The position numbers were made by a program, and so were the translations under genes. The notes beneath the pieces were generated by a model. The model did not search any database. It was given only the letters and a program-made list of their open reading frames with translations, and was not told the origin of the DNA. This document shows, piece by piece, positions 58,621 through 64,000 of a stretch of 64,000 nt of DNA (positions are counted from its first letter, which is position 1; every line of letters starts with the position of its first letter). The stretch is from Heloderma charlesbogerti (Eukaryota; Chordata; Lepidosauria; Squamata; Helodermatidae): contig JANEZZ010001906.1 in assembly GCA_026122225.1 (NCBI GenBank), positions 620,001-684,000 on the forward strand, given 5' to 3'.

Positions 58621-60129
58621 AAATCTACTTGTTCAGACATATCCCATGGTATGGACCTTCCTGGACAGCCTGAAGGCGAGGGGACTGCATACTTATATTT
58701 GAAGAGACTCCTAGTCTCAAACACTAGCATTTTATGTAGAAGAGGTCTCACTTTCTTCCTAGCAGGCTATCTGCTGGATGCTGTTCATACGTGTGTATAG
58801 AAGCATACAAAATCCATACCCTGCCAAATCAGAGTGCCAAGCGCTCCAGTACGTGTTGGTGTTGGTCCACATGCCAAAAGGGATCAGAGAGAACCAAGCA
58901 CAGGTTGTGGACAGAGCTGGCTTCCTGAATCAGCCCCACACTCCAGGTTGTGGGTAACACAGCCAAATGGGAAAATGAGATCAAATGAGATGAATGGGAG
59001 AAACATGAAGGAAAAGGCCAAGATCGGACAAAAAGAGAAGCAAGACAAGAGGGAGAGGCTATTTCAACCCTGTAGCTTATCTGCTCAAACTCGGAAATGC
59101 AGTTTATCCTGCTTCAATACACCTGAGTGGTTTGGGTTTTTATTGGGGGGGGGGGCTTTCCCATACCACACACCATTTCATGTTTCCCAGATTTACCAAA
59201 AAAAATAAGCCAAAAAAATTAAGACTGCTGAAATTACGTGCACCTATTAGCTTTCTGCTGGATGATAAATATCTACAGAGGAAAGGGCAGAGCTTTCTCC
59301 TGGTCTCTGGCTGGTAAGAGAGCTTTGTCATTACATCTTGCCTAAACCATGCAGGCCATTGCAGGGATGAGCAAAGGTGTTTTCTCAGGTGTGCAGGTCA
59401 TATCCCTGTTTATTCTGGGACAACTCCATAGCAGCAACATTTGCCCTCTTAACTATGAGGTTAGATTATTGTAATTCTCTCTCAGCGGAGCTCCCTGCAG
59501 GGTCTGTCCATGACTCGCAGCTGAAGATACAATAGTACCATTACTCAATGTGATAATGTTACACATACCAATTATTCAGCTGCTCGCAAAGCGGCTGTAG
59601 GGAGGCACTGCTGTGTTTTCAAAGGTTTAAATTCTGGAGCTCAATAGCATTGGTTGTCTGGCACACTTTCAGAGATGTAGAAGCACTCAAACGCCTCTCC
59701 TTGCATACAATTGTTACCACGAAGCTCAGCCTCACTTCCATTTCAAGTATCTCCCTGGCACCTTGTCTCCAAAAATCTCAGTTTTGTCTGGGAAAGACAG
59801 ACAGTCTACTTTCTTTGCAAGAAAGCAAAGCCACAGCATACATAGGCTGTCCTCTATTAGCACAGATCACAGGACTGACTGATATGCCAGGGATATCAGA
59901 CCCCTTGCAAATGGCCTACTCTCTGCCCAGTTCCTAATGCAATCAAGTCATCCAAACGCACCCTTTAATTGGCTTATCTAGAGCCCTGACGAGGAAAGCT
60001 CCATGCCTAAAACACAGCCAACACCAGTAAACACATTAGCCTCCATCATGGTTAGAGACCTCTACCCAAATTAGACACAAAGAATCCCCTTTTGCACTCA
60101 TCACCCATGGCAGGAAACCTTACTGAGAT
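58621..60129. other. Upstream intron/flank, faint L2 remnant
   Basis: 59440-59520 reads LTMRLDYCNSLSAELPAGSV on the plus strand, a weak match to the L2 segment TSRLDYCNxLYxGLP. A G-run lies at 59143-59154. Otherwise nothing recognised. Confidence 0.35.
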
Positions 60130-60357
60130 CCAGTGTGGTGTAAAGTGTTGGACTGGGAGTTAGGAAATCTGGGTTCTAGTCCCCACCAGGCCATGGAAGC
60201 TCACTGGGTGACTTTGGGCCAGTCACAGCCTCTCAGCCCAACCTACCTCACAGGTTTGTTGTTGCTAGGATAAAACGGAGAGGACAATTAGGTACACTGA
60301 CTTCGGCTCCTTAAGGAGGAAAAAAGGTGGGATATAAATGCAATAAATACGTAAATA
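60130..60357 (+). mobile_element. tRNA-derived SINE with L2-like tail
   Basis: Head CCAGTGTGGTGTAAAGTGTT with B-box GGGTTCTAGTCC (60171-60182), body GAAGCTCACTGGGTGACTTT and CCTACCTCACAGGTTTGTTG, tail GGTGGGATATAAATGCAATA. A different SINE family from 20730 and 40839. Confidence 0.88.
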
Positions 60358-61469
60358 GATCACCTTTGCCCTTCTTTTGATCTAGGAAAACCCTTCTCTC
60401 ATATAACTGAACCTTTAACAAAGGATCCAAAACTTAAAGCTGAGCTCAGTGCTTCAGGAAGGCAGTCAGGTTGAATTAGCTTTAGCTTTATCCAACTTTC
60501 TCCCCCACCCCTTGCTACCCCATCTCCGGTTTTTATACTTGGTAGTTAGGACTCAAGGGGAACTACAAGGGCTTTGCCCACCTTTGTTTCCCCATCATGG
60601 CCAGTTTCAAACAGAGATGACACCTTGGCTTCCACCTCAAGATAATCTGGGGTAAGATGTCCAGAGGCTCCAGATATATTCAAATGGCCCAGTCCTAAGG
60701 AAAGTGGCTAAGGTATCACTGTAGCTACCCTCCTCCCATGTACAACCCTACCTACAGTGAACTCTCTGGAGGAAGGAGCATACACCCCCTCTTTGTGAAA
60801 TAGGCAATCACTGCAGGTCTGGTTCTCTCTTCCTTCTTCAATTCTATTTCCTCTTTTCCCTCTCCAATCCTTAATCCAGCTCTTCCCTCCTTAATTTGCT
60901 CCCTCCTACTTCTTTTCTATAGAATTCACCAAATAGTTGCCAGTCCGATCTGAATGCTACTCATGTACACCCCTTCTATAGTTCCGTAATAAACCGTATA
61001 GTCACCTACTCCAAGTGACTTCTTGCCTAGTTGCCAACTGCCCCCAGTAAAAGGGCTAGTTTCTCTGTGGCGCACTGTGTCTCTTGGCTCAAGACTCAAA
61101 GGTGTGTTTCTCCTGGGCACACATGCACTCACTGACACATGTAGATGAGGACCCACGGTAAGGTGACACACCTTTTTCCTGCTGCATTTGCATTATTGGC
61201 ATCCTCCCCATAGAAATCCACACTGACCTTTAAAAATGAAACGAAAAAGGAAGCAACCAACAAGCTTCTCCCAATCCAATTATGTTTGAAGAGCCGTCAC
61301 ATTACAGCTAGTGCCACCCTACCACTAAACGGGAAGTCAGTTGCCTGCTGGCAACACAGGAAGACATTGCTTGGAGAGGAAAACATATTTAGCCTGTGGA
61401 ATCTTGGAATTGCAAATGTCTTCACCAATATACATCCCATTTAACATAAACAGTAATTCCGTTGGAAGT
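60358..61469. other. Upstream intron/flank, nothing recognised
   Basis: No exon or clear repeat recognised. Confidence 0.4.
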
Positions 61470-61481
61470 ACTGAGAGCTAA

Positions 61482-62463
61482 CTTGTACGAGGGACAAGAA
61501 GCGAAAGTAAGAACCGGACATGGAACAACCAATTGGTTCAAAATTGGGAAAGGAGTACGACAGGGCTGCATATTGTCACCCTGCTTATTTATTTTACATG
61601 CAGAGTACATCATGAGAAACGCCGGGTTGGATGAATCACAGGTCGGAATTAAGATTGCCGGGAGAATTATCAACAACCTCAGATACGCAGACGATACCAC
61701 CCTAATGGCAGACAGCAAAGAGGATCTAAAGAGCCTCTTGTTGAGGGTGAAAGTGGAGAGTGCAAAAGCTGGTTTGAAACTCAACATTAACAAAACGAAG
61801 ATCATGGCATCTGGCCCCATCACTTCCTGGCATATAGAAGGGGAAGACATGGAAGCAGTGACAGATTTTATTTTCTTGGGCTCCAAGATCACCGCAGACA
61901 GTGACTGTAGCCATGAAATTAAAAGACGCTTGCTCCTTGGGAGGAAAGCTATGGCAAACCTAGACAGCATAGTAAGAAGCAGAGACATCACCTTGCCGAC
62001 AAAGATTTGTATAATCAAAGCTATGGTTTTCCCAGTAGCAACGTATGGCTGTGAGAGCTGGACTATAAGGAAGGCTGAGCGCCGAAGAATTGATGCTTTC
62101 GAACTGTGGTGCTGGAGAAGACTCTTACGAGTCCCCTGGACTGCAAGGAGGTCAAATCAGTCCATCCTAAAGGAAATCAACCCTGACTGCTCATTGGAAG
62201 GACAGAGACTGAAGCTGAAGCTCAAATATTTTGGCCACCTAATGCGAAGAGAAAACTCCCTGGAAAAGACCCTGATGCTGGGAAAGATTGAAAGCAAAAG
62301 GAGAAGGGGATGGCAAAGGATGAGATGGCTAGATAGCATTACCGATGCAATGAATATGAATTTGAGCACACTCCAGGAAAGAGCGGAGGACAGGAAGGCC
62401 TGGCATGCTATGGTCCATGGGGTCACAAAGAGTCGGACACGACTTAACGACTGAACAACAACA
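61482..62463 (+). mobile_element. BovB (RTE) LINE, 5'-truncated, single open frame, 12-bp duplication
   Basis: 982 bp. From the truncation to the natural stop at 62452-62454 the RT and C-terminal region is uninterrupted: VRQGCILSPCLFILHAEYIM, catalytic LRYADDTTLM, GLKLNINKTKIMASGPITSW, KAMVFPVATYGCESWTIRKA, then RRLLRVPWTARRSNQSILKE and finally TKSRTRLND. The open frame begins at an ATG (61462) in flanking DNA. The perfect duplication ACTGAGAGCTAA lies at 61470-61481 and 62464-62475. The 3' end is ACGACTGAACAACAACA, the subtype shared with 19441 and 36237. It looks like the youngest LINE here. Confidence 0.95.
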
Positions 62464-62475
62464 ACTGAGAGCTAA

Positions 62476-63774
62476 AAGAAATACAGACCTATTACAGAAA
62501 GATTGGGACACCCTAAAAAAACTTAATCCACTTCAGCCTTTGGGTTAGCTGCATTGACCAAAAGTTTATCAGGCTGAAGCAGGTTGAAAGCCTAAGAGAA
62601 TTAGGCATTTTTGTTTACACAAATAGCAGATGAAGTGGCAAAAGAGGTCCTGAACTATACCACTGGAAACTACAGGCGGAAGCACTGAGGACTGCATGTT
62701 TGTCCATTCTCCCATGAGGAAAAAGAAGACCCATATACATATAAAAACAGAATGTAATGAAAAAGGCTAGGCTAGAACCCTTGTAGACAACAGTACATAA
62801 TTTTCTATGTGCTGGAAATGTTTTTATGAAGCACTGACTACTTGGGTAGGACAAATTAAGGCCTTGGGGCAGTTCCCATTTAATAAATCTCCTATAATCT
62901 TCTAGCAACATAGCTCAGATGATCCACATGTCTTCTGATTAAACCACTGAGAACACTCTGTGCAATTCTTTAGGGTACACACTGTATCTCCATAGTAGAG
63001 CTAAGCCGATTGCGTTACTAGATAACACACATGATCTTTGTTATCTAGGAATAGTCTGCATTTGGCACAGAGCTGTAAAATAACATGTCAAAACCAGTTA
63101 CTGTGATTTAGGCAAGTGCAGGATTTCCATGAAACATGGATCTTTTGTATTGTTCAACACAGATGGAAGAGAGACTGGGAAATGCCTTAAAACCCGCATC
63201 TTTCCCTCAGTGCCTGCAAATCTAAACCAAGAATTATAAATAGGAGCGTTCTAATACATTTATTTATAAAGTCTATTAAAATTCTTCCTCAAGCATGCTA
63301 TTTTTAAAACAAACAGTCCCCATCTCTAGACTACTGTATTATATTGTCTATCTGCTTCATTACTGGCACCTTCATTAGAAAGTATTTAAAACAAGCAAGT
63401 TATGTGAAACCTTTAAAAAAAAAAAGGTTCCAGTCTGTACAAAGCACACCATCTTTTCTCTCAGAAAAGGTGGATGAGCAGGGAGCAAAGGGTTATAGCC
63501 CCCTTTTTATCCTCCTCCCAACCAGGGTCTCAATTCAGATCAGGCTTTTTACTTAAAAAAATAAATCAATCATAAATCGCTAGTTGCACGAATAGTGTCA
63601 CATTATGTCTAGTTAGACCCTTAGAAAGAGAGTTGGCAGTCCTGTTCTTCCACTTGGGCAGATCTGACCATCCTCTCCATGAGGGTGAGACAAGCACCTT
63701 TCCAACATGCAATGGCCTTTCCAGCCAACGTCTGCGTGTTCTGTCAGACCAGAAGTAATGAGTCAAGGCTATGG
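62476..63774. other. Upstream intron/flank, nothing recognised
   Basis: A/T-rich; no exon or clear repeat recognised. Confidence 0.4.
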
Positions 63775-64000
63775 CTTTCTTCACATGGAGCTTTTATCCT
63801 GCGATTGAGGTTGCTCCTTCATGTAAGTTTGCGGGCTCTTTACGCGACACTGTGATTCTCCAAGGTGTCTCCTGCACTAAATGCCCTTTGTTCCGTTTTT
63901 AAATAAATCACAGATAATGAGCTATCAAATTACCCCGTTGTGTTCCGCTTGAGATCCCTCCGTGAAAAGAGGGAAAGCGGCAATGAAAGATAATGGAAGA
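63775..64000. mobile_element. MITE family A-like element, truncated by window end
   Basis: Starts GGCTTTCTTCACATGGAGCT and includes TCCTGCACTAAATGCCCTTT and GAGCTATCAAATTACCCC, the reverse complement of the interiors at 21948 and 36738. Continues beyond the right edge. Confidence 0.65.

Noticed and set aside
1..64000. CRISPR arrays, operons, riboswitches, bacterial terminators
   Set aside because: None seen. The sequence is vertebrate nuclear DNA and these features are not expected.

Overview
The window reads as squamate reptile (probably lizard) nuclear DNA. The repeats support this: several BovB (RTE-type) LINE copies, CR1 and L2 LINEs, tRNA-derived SINEs, a 5S rRNA-headed SINE, many foldback or hAT-like non-autonomous DNA elements and one nearly complete Tc1/mariner element. 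There are no operons, CRISPR arrays or prokaryotic signals. Most of the sequence is intron, or flank of one host gene, packed with nested transposons.

The host gene lies on the minus strand. Six consecutive coding exons (28426-28596, 17511-17660, 10774-10815, 8667-8751, 3175-3252, 479-545) join with compatible phases at GT/AG boundaries. They encode about 197 residues: a PH domain followed by the first part of a Ras-association domain. This matches ARHGAP20 (RA-RhoGAP), or a vertebrate ARHGAP20-like paralogue. The RhoGAP domain would lie left of position 1. The amino-terminal exon(s) were not found between 28597 and 64000, so they are either unrecognised there or beyond the right edge.

Region by region. 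1-17 kb: exons separated by L2 and CR1 LINEs, a BovB copy nested in a DNA transposon (3861-6077), and MITEs. 17-28 kb: a BovB fragment nested in another MITE (19409-20161), a tRNA SINE inside an L2, an intact 353-codon Tc1/mariner transposase inside a 1375-bp element with TIRs and TA duplications (22398-23772), and a further L2. 28-45 kb: a probable solo LTR (30638-31274), three remnants of a hAT-like element, a palindromic MITE and a foldback MITE, a BovB 3' end, a chimeric 5S rRNA/CR1-tail SINE (38636-38797) and a local tandem duplication (44718-45250). 45-64 kb: a 2.2-kb BovB copy (46947-49165), Harbinger-like foldbacks with a TTA duplication, a tRNA SINE with an L2-like tail, a young-looking BovB insertion with one open frame and a perfect 12-bp target duplication (61482-62463), and a MITE running off the right end.

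The most unusual items are the intact mariner-like transposase with a 36-residue D-D spacing and a second inner copy of its end sequence, the 5S/CR1 SINE chimera, the solo LTR, and the nested insertions with readable target duplications. Exon boundaries and target duplications were read directly from the sequence. Family names rest on recognising motifs, not on a database search.
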